Shown here piece after piece: positions 1-6,214 of a DNA stretch of 8,971 nt; the first letter of the stretch is position 1, and every line of letters starts with the position of its first letter. The notes beneath the pieces were generated by a model. That model was given only the letters and a program-made list of their open reading frames with translations, was not told the origin of the DNA and did no database searches. The stretch spans positions 1 through 8,971 of the forward strand of contig JAEYNO010000162.1 of the NCBI GenBank assembly GCA_023412515.1, read 5' to 3'. The stretch comes from Actinomycetes bacterium (GTDB lineage Bacteria; Actinomycetota; Actinomycetes; Actinomycetales; Cellulomonadaceae). Made by a program: the position numbers and the translations under genes.

Positions 1-126
1 CCGGCCGGCCGGGGGGACCTGCCGGCCTGACCCACCCCGCGGGGGGGCGGGCCCCAGCACCGGCCCCGCCGCGCACCACCAGCACGACCCGCACCACCGC
101 TCGTCGTGGGACGAAGGGGAACGACC
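1..126 (+). other. Leader upstream of tal (5' spacer)
   Basis: This very GC-rich stretch precedes tal. It holds several self-complementary blocks: CCGGCCGGCCGG at the left edge, CCCCGCGGGG at 35-44, and a small TCGTC/GACGA hairpin at 101-114 just before the ribosome site. The first 30 bases are open in frame 1 and end in TGA at 28-30, so they could be the last codons of an upstream gene (transketolase would be expected there). Nine codons are too few to identify it. No convincing promoter -35/-10 pair is visible. Confidence 0.4.
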
Positions 127-1260
127 ATGACCTCCAGCACCACCCCTGTTCAGGCCCTGCGTGACGCCGGGGTCGCCGTCTGGCTCGACGACCTGTCGCG
201 CCAGCGGATCGCGTCCGGGGGTCTCGCCGACCTCGTGCGGCGCGGCGTCGTCGGCGTCACGACCAACCCGACGATCTTCGCCTCGGCCCTCGCGCACGGC
301 GACGCCTACGACGCGCAGCTGCGCACGCTGGCCGCCGACGGCGCGGCCGTCGAGGAGGCGGTCCTGCGGATCACCACCGACGACGTGCGCGACGCGTGCG
401 ACGTGCTGCGGCCCGTGTACGACGCGACGGACGGCGTCGACGGGCGCGTGTCGATCGAGGTCGACCCGCGGCTCGCGCGCGACACGGCCGCGACGGTCGC
501 GTCGGCCGAGACGCTGTGGTCGGAGATCGAGCGGCCCAACCTGTTCGTCAAGATCCCCGCGACCCGTGAGGGCCTGCCCGCGATCACGGCCGCGCTCGCG
601 CAGGGCATCAGCGTCAACGTGACGCTGATCTTCTCGCTGCAGCGCTACCGCGCCGTGCTCGACGCGTTCCTCGACGGCCTCGAGCAGGCGCGCGCCGCCG
701 GGATCGACCTCGCGCCGATCGGCTCGGTCGCGTCGTTCTTCGTCTCGCGCGTCGATGCCGCGATCGACCCGCGCCTGGACGCGCTGGGCACGCCCGAGGC
801 GGCGCAGCTGCGCGGCACCGCGGCGATCGCGAACGCGCGCCTCGCGTGGGGGGTCTACCAGGAGGTCGTCGCGGGTGAGCGCTGGCAGGCGCTCGCCGCC
901 GCCGGCGCGAAGCCCCAGCGCCCGCTGTGGGCGTCGACGGGGGTCAAGGACCCGGCCTACCCCGACACGGGCTACGTCGACGAGCTCGTGGTGGCCGGGA
1001 GCGTCAACACCATGCCCGAGAAGACGCTCGACGCGGTCGCCGACCACGGCGCCGTGCGCGGCGACACCGTCTCGGGCACGCAGGACGCCTCGGCGGCGCT
1101 GCTCGACCGCATCGAGGCCCTCGGGATCTCGGTCGACGAGGTCACCGAGCAGCTCGAGGTCGAGGGTCTGGAGAAGTTCGAGGCCTCGTGGTCCGAGCTG
1201 CTCGGCACGGTCGAGGCCGGCCTCACGTCCGCCGCGTCGTCCACCGAGGAGGCCCGGTGA
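127..1260 (+). CDS. tal: Transaldolase
   Basis: Transaldolase moves a three-carbon dihydroxyacetone unit from sedoheptulose 7-phosphate to glyceraldehyde 3-phosphate, giving erythrose 4-phosphate and fructose 6-phosphate in the cytosolic non-oxidative pentose phosphate pathway. The 377-residue length fits the longer actinobacterial form. Visible family marks are TTNPTIF (45-51), SIEVDP with Glu111, the Schiff-base lysine Lys142 in LFVKIPAT, the SVASFFVSRVD strand and helix (200-210), and NTMPEKTL near the C-terminus. ATG 127 is chosen because AAGGGGA (114-120) sits 6 bases upstream; an in-frame GTG at 106 has no such site. The stop overlaps the zwf start (GTGA), with GAGGAGG inside the tal 3' end serving zwf. 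It is the first gene seen of a pentose phosphate operon. No odd residues are seen. Confidence 0.96.
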   Translation: MTSSTTPVQALRDAGVAVWLDDLSRQRIASGGLADLVRRGVVGVTTNPTIFASALAHGDAYDAQLRTLAADGAAVEEAVLRITTDDVRDACDVLRPVYDATDGVDGRVSIEVDPRLARDTAATVASAETLWSEIERPNLFVKIPATREGLPAITAALAQGISVNVTLIFSLQRYRAVLDAFLDGLEQARAAGIDLAPIGSVASFFVSRVDAAIDPRLDALGTPEAAQLRGTAAIANARLAWGVYQEVVAGERWQALAAAGAKPQRPLWASTGVKDPAYPDTGYVDELVVAGSVNTMPEKTLDAVADHGAVRGDTVSGTQDASAALLDRIEALGISVDEVTEQLEVEGLEKFEASWSELLGTVEAGLTSAASSTEEAR

Positions 1261-2798
1261 GCGGCGCCAAGGTCGGGCCCGACCAGAACCCGCTGCGCGA
1301 CGCGCGCGACCGTCGGCTGCCCCGCATCGCCGGGCCCTGCGGCCTGGTGATCTTCGGCGTGACGGGCGACCTCGCGCGCAAGAAGCTCATGCCGGCGGTC
1401 TACGACCTCACCAACCGCGGCCTGCTGCCGCCCGGCTTCGCGCTGACCGGCTTCGCGCGGCGCGACTGGGAGACGCAGGACTTCGAGCAGGTCGTGCACG
1501 ACTCGGTCAAGGAGCACGCGCGCACGCCGTTCCGCGAGGCGACGTGGCGTCAGCTGTCCGAGGGCATCCGGTTCGTGCAGGGCACGTTCGACGACGACGA
1601 CGCGTTCGACCGGCTCCGCGAGACGGTCGAGGACCTCGACGTCACGCGCGGCACGGGCGGCAACCACGCGTTCTACCTCTCGGTTCCGCCGAGCTCGTTC
1701 CCCGTCGTCTGCCAGCAGCTCGCCCGCTCGGGCCTGTCGCAGCCGCAGGACGGCACGTGGCGGCGCGTCGTCATCGAGAAGCCGTTCGGCCACGACCTGG
1801 CCTCGGCGCGCGAGCTCAACGACATCGTGTCGCAGGTGTTCCGGCCGGACGACATCTTCCGCATCGACCACTACCTGGGCAAGGAGACGGTCCAGAACCT
1901 GCTGGCGCTGCGCTTCGCGAACCAGCTGTTCGAGCCGATCTGGAACGGCAACTACGTCGACCACGTGCAGATCACGATGGCCGAGGACATCGGCATCGGC
2001 GGCCGCGCCGGGTACTACGACGGGATCGGCGCCGCGCGCGACGTCATCCAGAACCACCTGCTGCAGCTCCTCGCGCTCACCGCGATGGAGGAGCCGGTGT
2101 CGTTCGACGCCGAGGCGCTGCGGGCCGAGAAGACGAAGGTGCTGTCGGCGCTGCGCCTGCCGCGCGACCTCGGCAAGCACACGGCCCGCGGGCAGTACAC
2201 GGCCGGGTGGCAGGGTGGCGAGAAGGTCGTCGGCTACGCCGAGGAGGAGGGGTTCAACCCCGACTCGACGACCGAGACGTACGCCGCGATCCGCGTCGAC
2301 ATCGACACGCGACGCTGGGCCGGGGTGCCGTTCTACCTGCGCACCGGCAAGCGCCTGGGGCGGCGCGTCACCGAGATCGCCGTGGTGTTCAAGCGCGCGC
2401 CGCACCTGCCCTTCGAGTCGACCTCGACGTCCGAGCTCGGCAAGAACGCGCTCGTGATCCGCGTGCAGCCCGACGAGGGCGTCACGCTGCGGTTCGGCGC
2501 CAAGGTCCCGGGCACCGCGATGGAGGTCCGCGACGTCACGATGGACTTCGGGTACGGGCACGCGTTCACCGAGTCCTCCCCCGAGGCCTACGAGCGCCTC
2601 ATCCTCGACGTGCTGCTCGGCGACCCCCCGCTGTTCCCGCAGCACGAGGAGGTCGAGCTGTCGTGGAAGATCCTCGACCCGGTCACCGCCTACTGGGCGA
2701 GCCACGGCAAGCCCGACGAGTACCGCGCCGGCACGTGGGGCCCGGCGTCGGCCGACGAGATGATGGCCCGTGACGGCCGGGCGTGGAGGCTCCCGTGA
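1257..2798 (+). CDS. zwf: Glucose-6-phosphate 1-dehydrogenase
   Basis: This enzyme oxidises glucose 6-phosphate to 6-phosphogluconolactone with reduction of NADP (or NAD), the entry step of the oxidative pentose phosphate pathway. The 513-residue product has the normal family length. The N-terminal Rossmann motif GVTGDLARKK runs from about residue 34. The substrate-site signature RIDHYLGKE occupies 202-210, with Lys209 the conserved lysine. The presumed catalytic-base histidine is His267 in IQNHLLQ. The C-terminal region with FYLRTGKRL and WKILDP is intact. The GTG start at 1257 overlaps the tal TGA by 4 bases, with GAGGAGG at 1246-1252; an upstream extension of the frame is only the shadow of tal. 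The stop overlaps the GTG of opcA, whose product associates with this enzyme. The position between tal and opcA is typical of actinobacteria. Cofactor preference cannot be read with certainty. Confidence 0.97.
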   Translation: MSGAKVGPDQNPLRDARDRRLPRIAGPCGLVIFGVTGDLARKKLMPAVYDLTNRGLLPPGFALTGFARRDWETQDFEQVVHDSVKEHARTPFREATWRQLSEGIRFVQGTFDDDDAFDRLRETVEDLDVTRGTGGNHAFYLSVPPSSFPVVCQQLARSGLSQPQDGTWRRVVIEKPFGHDLASARELNDIVSQVFRPDDIFRIDHYLGKETVQNLLALRFANQLFEPIWNGNYVDHVQITMAEDIGIGGRAGYYDGIGAARDVIQNHLLQLLALTAMEEPVSFDAEALRAEKTKVLSALRLPRDLGKHTARGQYTAGWQGGEKVVGYAEEEGFNPDSTTETYAAIRVDIDTRRWAGVPFYLRTGKRLGRRVTEIAVVFKRAPHLPFESTSTSELGKNALVIRVQPDEGVTLRFGAKVPGTAMEVRDVTMDFGYGHAFTESSPEAYERLILDVLLGDPPLFPQHEEVELSWKILDPVTAYWASHGKPDEYRAGTWGPASADEMMARDGRAWRLP

Positions 2799-3712
2799 TC
2801 ATCGACATGCCGGACACGACCACCCGGGACATCAACAAGCGGCTCCTGCAGGAGCGCGACGAGGGCGGTGCGATCGCGCTCGGGCGCGTGCTGACGCTCA
2901 TCATCGACGCCGACGCGCACGACCCCGAGGAGGCGATCGAGGCGGCCAACGCTGCGAGCCGCGAGCACCCGTGCCGCATCATCGTCATCACCGAGGGCAC
3001 CGAGGAGCGGCGCGCCAACCTCGACGCGCAGATCCGCCTGGGCGGCGACGCCGGGGCGAGCGAGGTCGTGGTGCTGCGCATCTCGGGCGGCGTCACGCGG
3101 CACCTCGACACGCTCGTCATGCCGCTGCTGCTGCCCGACGCGCCGATCGTCGCGTGGTGGCCCTACGACGTGCCGGAGAACCCCTCGGAGCACCCGCTGG
3201 GCCAGATGGCGCAGCGGCGCATCACCGACACGTCGACGTGCTCGCGCCCGAGCCGAGCGCTGCGCAACCTCGCGCGCGTGTACACCGAGGGCGACACCGA
3301 CCTCGCGTGGACCCGCGCGACGCTGTGGCGCGGGCTCATCGCCGCGACGCTCGACCAGCCGCCCTACGAGCCCGTGCGCCGCGCCGTCGTCACGGGTGAG
3401 AGCACGCACCCGTCCGTCGACCTCATGGCCGCCTGGCTGGCGCACGCCCTGCGCTGCCCGGTCGAGATCGAGCGCGTCCCCGGTGCGCCGGCCATCACGC
3501 AGGTCCGCCTCGAGCGCGCGTCGGGCGACATCGTGCTGGACCGCCCCGACGGCAAGACGGCCGCGCTGCGCCAGCCCGACCAGCCCGAGCACCGCATCGC
3601 GCTGCCGATCCGCCAGCTGCGCGAGTGCCTCGTCGAGGAGCTGCGACGCCTCGACGCCGACGAGGTGTACGGCGAGGTCCTCCAGAAGGGCCTCGCGCGC
3701 ATCGACGCCTGA
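2795..3712 (+). CDS. opcA: Glucose-6-phosphate dehydrogenase assembly protein OpcA
   Basis: OpcA is a partner of glucose-6-phosphate dehydrogenase; in cyanobacteria and Corynebacterium it supports assembly or activity of the enzyme. The 305-residue product starts MIIDMPDTTT, a family-typical opening, followed by a segment ending GRVLTLII. The central core includes VVLRISGG and the very characteristic WWPYDVP stretch (from Trp121), and the C-terminus ends in a helix rich in Glu and Leu (ECLVEELRRLDADEVYGEVL). GTG 2795 is chosen over in-frame GTG 2783 for three reasons: GGAGG at 2785-2789 lies 5 bases before it, it makes the same GTGA overlap with zwf as zwf makes with tal, and the resulting N-terminus matches the family. 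The gene is followed after 5 bases by a strong hairpin. No signal peptide or membrane segment is seen. Confidence 0.94.
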   Translation: MIIDMPDTTTRDINKRLLQERDEGGAIALGRVLTLIIDADAHDPEEAIEAANAASREHPCRIIVITEGTEERRANLDAQIRLGGDAGASEVVVLRISGGVTRHLDTLVMPLLLPDAPIVAWWPYDVPENPSEHPLGQMAQRRITDTSTCSRPSRALRNLARVYTEGDTDLAWTRATLWRGLIAATLDQPPYEPVRRAVVTGESTHPSVDLMAAWLAHALRCPVEIERVPGAPAITQVRLERASGDIVLDRPDGKTAALRQPDQPEHRIALPIRQLRECLVEELRRLDADEVYGEVLQKGLARIDA

Positions 3713-3717
3713 CCCCA

Positions 3718-3763
3718 CCGACGGGCCGCCCCGCACCCCCGCGTGCGCCGGGCGGCCCGTCGG
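3718..3763 (+). terminator. Strong hairpin between opcA and pgl
   Basis: CCGACGGGCCGCCC (3718-3731) and GGGCGGCCCGTCGG (3750-3763) are perfect 14-base complements. Inside them CGCAC (3732-3736) pairs with GTGCG (3743-3747), leaving a 6-base loop and a 2-base bulge. The hairpin starts 5 bases after the opcA stop. No T-run follows, so it is either a U-tract-less terminator of the kind common in GC-rich actinobacteria or an mRNA-stabilising or processing element that lowers pgl expression relative to zwf-opcA. Structure is certain on paper; function is inferred. Confidence 0.6.
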
Positions 3764-3816
3764 CACCCCCGCGACGACCGCCCGGGCCGCGCCGGACCGG
3801 GTTGAGGAGGAGACGC

Positions 3817-5289
3817 ATGAGCACCGCCACGCCCGAGGTCCTGGTCCACCCCGACGCCGACGTCCTCGCCGCCGCCGCGGCGGCGCGGCTGCTGACCCGC
3901 CTGGTCGACCTGCAGTCGCACCGCTCGCCCGTGCACGTCGTGCTCACGGGCGGCACCGTCGGCATCGCGACGCTGCGGGCCGTCGCGGCCTCCCCGGTGC
4001 GCGACGCCGTCGACTGGTCGGGCGTGCACCTGTGGTGGGGCGACGAGCGCTTCCTGCCCGACGGCGACCCGGACCGCAACGAGACGCAGGCGCGCGCGGC
4101 GCTGATCGACGCGCTCGGCGACGCGCTGCCGGCCGCGAACGTGCACGCGATGCCCGGGCCCGGCGAGGACGTGCCGGACGTCGAGGCCGCCGCGCGCGCG
4201 TACGCCGCCGAGCTGCGCGCGCACGCCGCCGGCGACGGGCTCGCCCCCCGGTTCGACGTGCTGCTGCTCGGCATGGGCCCCGACGGGCACGTCGCGTCGC
4301 TGTTCCCCGAGCGCTCGTCGCTGTACGAGGCGAACCTGCTCGTCGTCGCGGAGCACGACTCCCCCAAGCCGCCCTCCGAGCGCGTGTCGCTCACGTTCCC
4401 GCTGATCCACGCGGCACGCGAGGTGTGGGTCGTCGCGGCCGGCGCCGAGAAGGCGCCCGCGGTCGCGCGTGCCCTCGCGGGCGACGACGTCCGGACGACG
4501 CCCGCGGCCGCCGCCCGCGGTCAGGAGCGGACGCTGTGGCTCGTCGACGTCGCGTCGGCGGCCGAGCTGCCGGGTGCGGACCCCGCCGCCGCGCCGGAGA
4601 CGTCCGGTCCGCGACGTCCGCGCTCCGACGTGGACCCCGCGTGGGCGGCGGTCGACGCGTACGTCGCACCCCTCGTCGACGAGGGCGCGGGCGCCGTGGC
4701 CGTGCGCACCGCCGCCGCCGACGCGGGCCTGCCCGACATCGCGGTGAGCCCCGCGCAGGGCCGCCTGCTCGAGCTGCTGGCGCGCGCCGTGGGTGCGCGC
4801 CGCGTGCTCGAGATCGGCACGCTGGGCGGCTACAGCACGTGGTGGCTCGCGCAGTCGCTGCCGGACGACGGCACGGTGATGACGCTCGAGGTCAGCGACG
4901 CGCACGCGTCGGTCGCCCGGACGTCGCTCGAGGCGGCGGGCCTGCGGGACCGCGTCGACGTCGTCGTGGGGCCCGCCCTGGACTCCCTCGACCGGCTCGT
5001 GGCGGCGCGCGTCGCCCCGTTCGACCTCGTGTTCGTGGACGCCGACAAGCAGCAGCTCGCCGCCTACCTCGACCGCGCGGTGAGCCTGTCACGGCCCGGC
5101 ACGCTCGTCGTCGTCGACAACGTCGTGCGCCGCGGCGCGGTCGTCGACGCCGACCACCCCGACGACCGCGTGCAGGGCGTCCGCACGTTCCTCGAGCGCG
5201 CCGCGGCCGACGGCCGCGTGGACGGCACGGTCGTGCAGACCGTCGGCGAGAAGGGCTACGACGGGTTCGCGCTGCTGCTCGTGCGGTGA
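3817..5289 (+). CDS. pgl: Fused 6-phosphogluconolactonase / SAM-dependent O-methyltransferase
   Basis: One 490-residue frame carries two complete domains. Residues 1 to about 253 are 6-phosphogluconolactonase, which hydrolyses the Zwf product to 6-phosphogluconate: VVLTGGTVGI (41-50), WWGDERF (73-79), LLLGMGPDGHVASLFP (149-164) with the likely catalytic His158, and Lys212. Residues 254-271 form a Pro/Ala/Arg-rich linker. Residues 272-490 (219 residues, the usual stand-alone length) are a cation-dependent O-methyltransferase of the caffeoyl-CoA type. It shows SAM motif VLEIGTLGGYS (330-340), acidic residue Glu358, and metal ligands in FVDADK (406-411) and DN (434-435). ATG 3817 follows GAGGAGGA (3804-3811). 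No stop codon occurs in any plus frame across the junction (4541-4650). The only in-frame internal start near it, GTG 4630, lacks a nearby ribosome site. The methyltransferase substrate is unknown. A lost stop between two formerly separate genes, or an assembly artefact, is possible but not suggested by the sequence. Confidence 0.9.
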   Translation: MSTATPEVLVHPDADVLAAAAAARLLTRLVDLQSHRSPVHVVLTGGTVGIATLRAVAASPVRDAVDWSGVHLWWGDERFLPDGDPDRNETQARAALIDALGDALPAANVHAMPGPGEDVPDVEAAARAYAAELRAHAAGDGLAPRFDVLLLGMGPDGHVASLFPERSSLYEANLLVVAEHDSPKPPSERVSLTFPLIHAAREVWVVAAGAEKAPAVARALAGDDVRTTPAAAARGQERTLWLVDVASAAELPGADPAAAPETSGPRRPRSDVDPAWAAVDAYVAPLVDEGAGAVAVRTAAADAGLPDIAVSPAQGRLLELLARAVGARRVLEIGTLGGYSTWWLAQSLPDDGTVMTLEVSDAHASVARTSLEAAGLRDRVDVVVGPALDSLDRLVAARVAPFDLVFVDADKQQLAAYLDRAVSLSRPGTLVVVDNVVRRGAVVDADHPDDRVQGVRTFLERAAADGRVDGTVVQTVGEKGYDGFALLLVR

Positions 5290-5320
5290 GCGCCGATCCG
5301 GCCGTCACCGGCCGGGGACG

Positions 5321-5358
5321 CGAACGGCGTCGCACCCCGCGGGGTGCGACGCCGTTCG
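5321..5358. terminator. 38-base perfect palindrome between convergent genes
   Basis: CGAACGGCGTCGCACCCC (5321-5338), central GC, then its exact complement (5341-5358) form a 38-base perfect palindrome. As RNA it folds into a stem of about 17 base pairs with a CGCG loop, and one G-U plus one C-G pair can extend the base. It lies 31 bases after the pgl stop and 21 bases after the rbpA stop, which arrive from opposite strands. That placement fits a bidirectional terminator. Neither side has a T-run. A weaker CCGGCC/GGCCGG hairpin (5298-5315) precedes it on the plus strand. Confidence 0.8.
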
Positions 5359-5379
5359 TGCGTGGAAGGGTGGTCGTCG

Positions 5380-5730
5380 TCAGCGACGTCCGCGCCGCGC
5401 CCGCAGGGCGGCGAGCGCCTCGTCGAGGATCGCCGCGCCGTCCTCCTCGCTGCGACGCTCCTTCACGTACGCGAGGTGCGTCTTGTACGGCTCGTTGCGC
5501 GTGGGCGACGGCGGCGCCTCCGGGTCCTGACCGGCGGGGAACCCGCACCGCGGGCAGTCCCACGTGGCCGGCGCCTCGGCGGCGGCCTCCTCCGCGAAGC
5601 TCGGCCGCGTCTCGTGGCCGTTCGCGCACCAGTAGGAGATCCAGACGCGCGGCGCGGCGTCGCCGCGCTCCGCCTCGCCCATCGGACCGGCACCGACGCG
5701 CGACCCCCTGATCGCACTTCCGCTCGCCAT
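5380..5730 (-). CDS. rbpA: RNA polymerase-binding protein RbpA
   Basis: RbpA binds RNA polymerase and primary-type sigma factors and stimulates open-complex formation in Actinobacteria. The 116-residue product matches the family layout. The conserved N-terminal tail reads MASGSAIRGSRVGAGPMGEAERG. The core follows, with metal-ligand-type residues Cys35, His39, Cys59 and Cys62 (WCANGHE and WDCPRCG). Then come a linker with RNEPYKTHLAYVKERRS (about 78-94) and the C-terminal sigma-interacting helix (EEDGAAILDEALAALRARR). The ATG at 5730 is preceded by AAGGGGG (5738-5744), which overlaps the TAA stop of secG, and the two genes are 12 bases apart, so they are probably cotranscribed. The extra basic tail RARRGRR is a minor variation. 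The stop faces the palindromic terminator. Confidence 0.96.
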   Translation of the reverse strand: MASGSAIRGSRVGAGPMGEAERGDAAPRVWISYWCANGHETRPSFAEEAAAEAPATWDCPRCGFPAGQDPEAPPSPTRNEPYKTHLAYVKERRSEEDGAAILDEALAALRARRGRR

Positions 5731-5742
5731 GGCCGTGCCCCC

Positions 5743-5988
5743 TTACTCGGAGAACTTCTCGATGAGGCCGAGCAGCACGATCATCACGGTCCACGTCAGC
5801 GCGACGCCGACGGTGATCCTGTTGAGGTTGCGCTCGGCGACGCCCGACGAACCGGCGCTGGCCGTGATGCCACCACCGAACATGTCCGAGAGGCCACCGC
5901 CCTTGCCCTTGTGCAGCAGCACCAGCGGGACGAGCAGGAGGCTGGTCAGGACCAGCAGCACCTGGAGGGTGATACGCAGGGCAGTCAC
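5743..5988 (-). CDS. secG: Preprotein translocase subunit SecG
   Basis: SecG is the small auxiliary membrane subunit of the SecYEG protein-export channel. The 81-residue product has two hydrophobic membrane segments (about residues 3-25 and 56-76) flanking the conserved loop HKGKGGGLSDMFGGG (26-40), the usual family architecture. The start is GTG at 5988 with GAGGAA (5998-6003) 9 bases upstream. It lies downstream of tpiA across a 226-base spacer and directly upstream of rbpA; secG next to the gap-pgk-tpiA cluster is a common actinobacterial arrangement. It may be expressed from a promoter in the spacer or by readthrough from tpiA. No anomalies are seen. Confidence 0.95.
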   Translation of the reverse strand: MTALRITLQVLLVLTSLLLVPLVLLHKGKGGGLSDMFGGGITASAGSSGVAERNLNRITVGVALTWTVMIVLLGLIEKFSE

Positions 5989-6214
5989 GTCGGTGGGTTC
6001 CTCACTCGGGCGGTCGGTGCAGCGGTGCGCCGGGCCGCGCGCGGCGTCGGTGCGGGTCGTGCTGGTTCGTGCTTCCGGTCACCCGGCCCCGGATAGGGGA
6101 CGGGACGACCGCGGTACAGGGTAGGCGACGGGAGGCGGTCCGGACCACCACCGTCGCACCCCGCGGCGTGGTCCGGCGGGCGCGCGGGTGCGCACCGGCC
6201 GGACCGCTGCCGGG
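5989..6214 (-). other. tpiA-secG spacer, 226 bases, no gene
   Basis: I find no credible coding frame here. On the minus strand the first part after tpiA holds a GC-rich hairpin (6170-6205), then a 10-base palindrome GGTCCGGACC (6137-6146). Further along, GGTACA/CGGATA (6113-6118 and 6090-6095, plus-strand reading) are a very weak -35/-10 candidate with 17-base spacing. A palindrome GCCGCGCGCGGC is at 6034-6045. The length suggests that secG-rbpA has its own promoter, but I cannot place it confidently. Confidence 0.4.
6170..6205 (-). terminator. Hairpin just downstream of tpiA
   Basis: GGTCCGGC (6170-6177) and GCCGGACC (6198-6205) are perfect 8-base complements, with further GC pairing possible inside the loop. 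On the minus strand the hairpin begins 9 bases after the tpiA stop. There is no U-run after it. Its position fits a terminator or 3'-end stabiliser for pgk-tpiA messages; the function is inferred. Confidence 0.45.

Noticed and set aside
106..126. Alternative GTG start for tal seven codons upstream
   Set aside because: No ribosome site precedes it, whereas AAGGGGA sits 6 bases before ATG 127 and the shorter N-terminus fits the family.
972..2705. A 577-codon open frame antisense to tal and zwf
   Set aside because: Composition is dominated by Arg, Val, Leu, Asp and Glu with no recognisable motif, it lies wholly opposite two certain genes, and such mirror frames are expected at this GC content.
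755..2773. A 672-codon plus-strand frame overlapping tal and zwf
   Set aside because: Extremely Arg/Pro/Ala-rich low-complexity translation; it is the out-of-frame reading of tal and zwf.
2783..2794. Alternative GTG start for opcA four codons upstream
   Set aside because: The GGAGG site at 2785-2789 would lie inside the coding region; GTG 2795 gives correct spacing, a GTGA overlap and the family N-terminus.
3364..4905. Long minus-strand frame opposite opcA and pgl
   Set aside because: Arg/Gly/Val-rich with no domain; a shadow of the well-supported plus-strand genes.
6090..6118. Possible minus-strand promoter TGTACC-17-TATCCG upstream of secG
   Set aside because: Only about half of the -35 consensus matches and the -10 lacks the final T; too weak to call without TSS data.
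5329..6166. 14-base repeat GTCGCACCCCGCGG shared by 5329-5342 and 6153-6166
   Set aside because: In a 9 kb window of this GC content one or two such 14-base matches are expected by chance; there is no flanking similarity.
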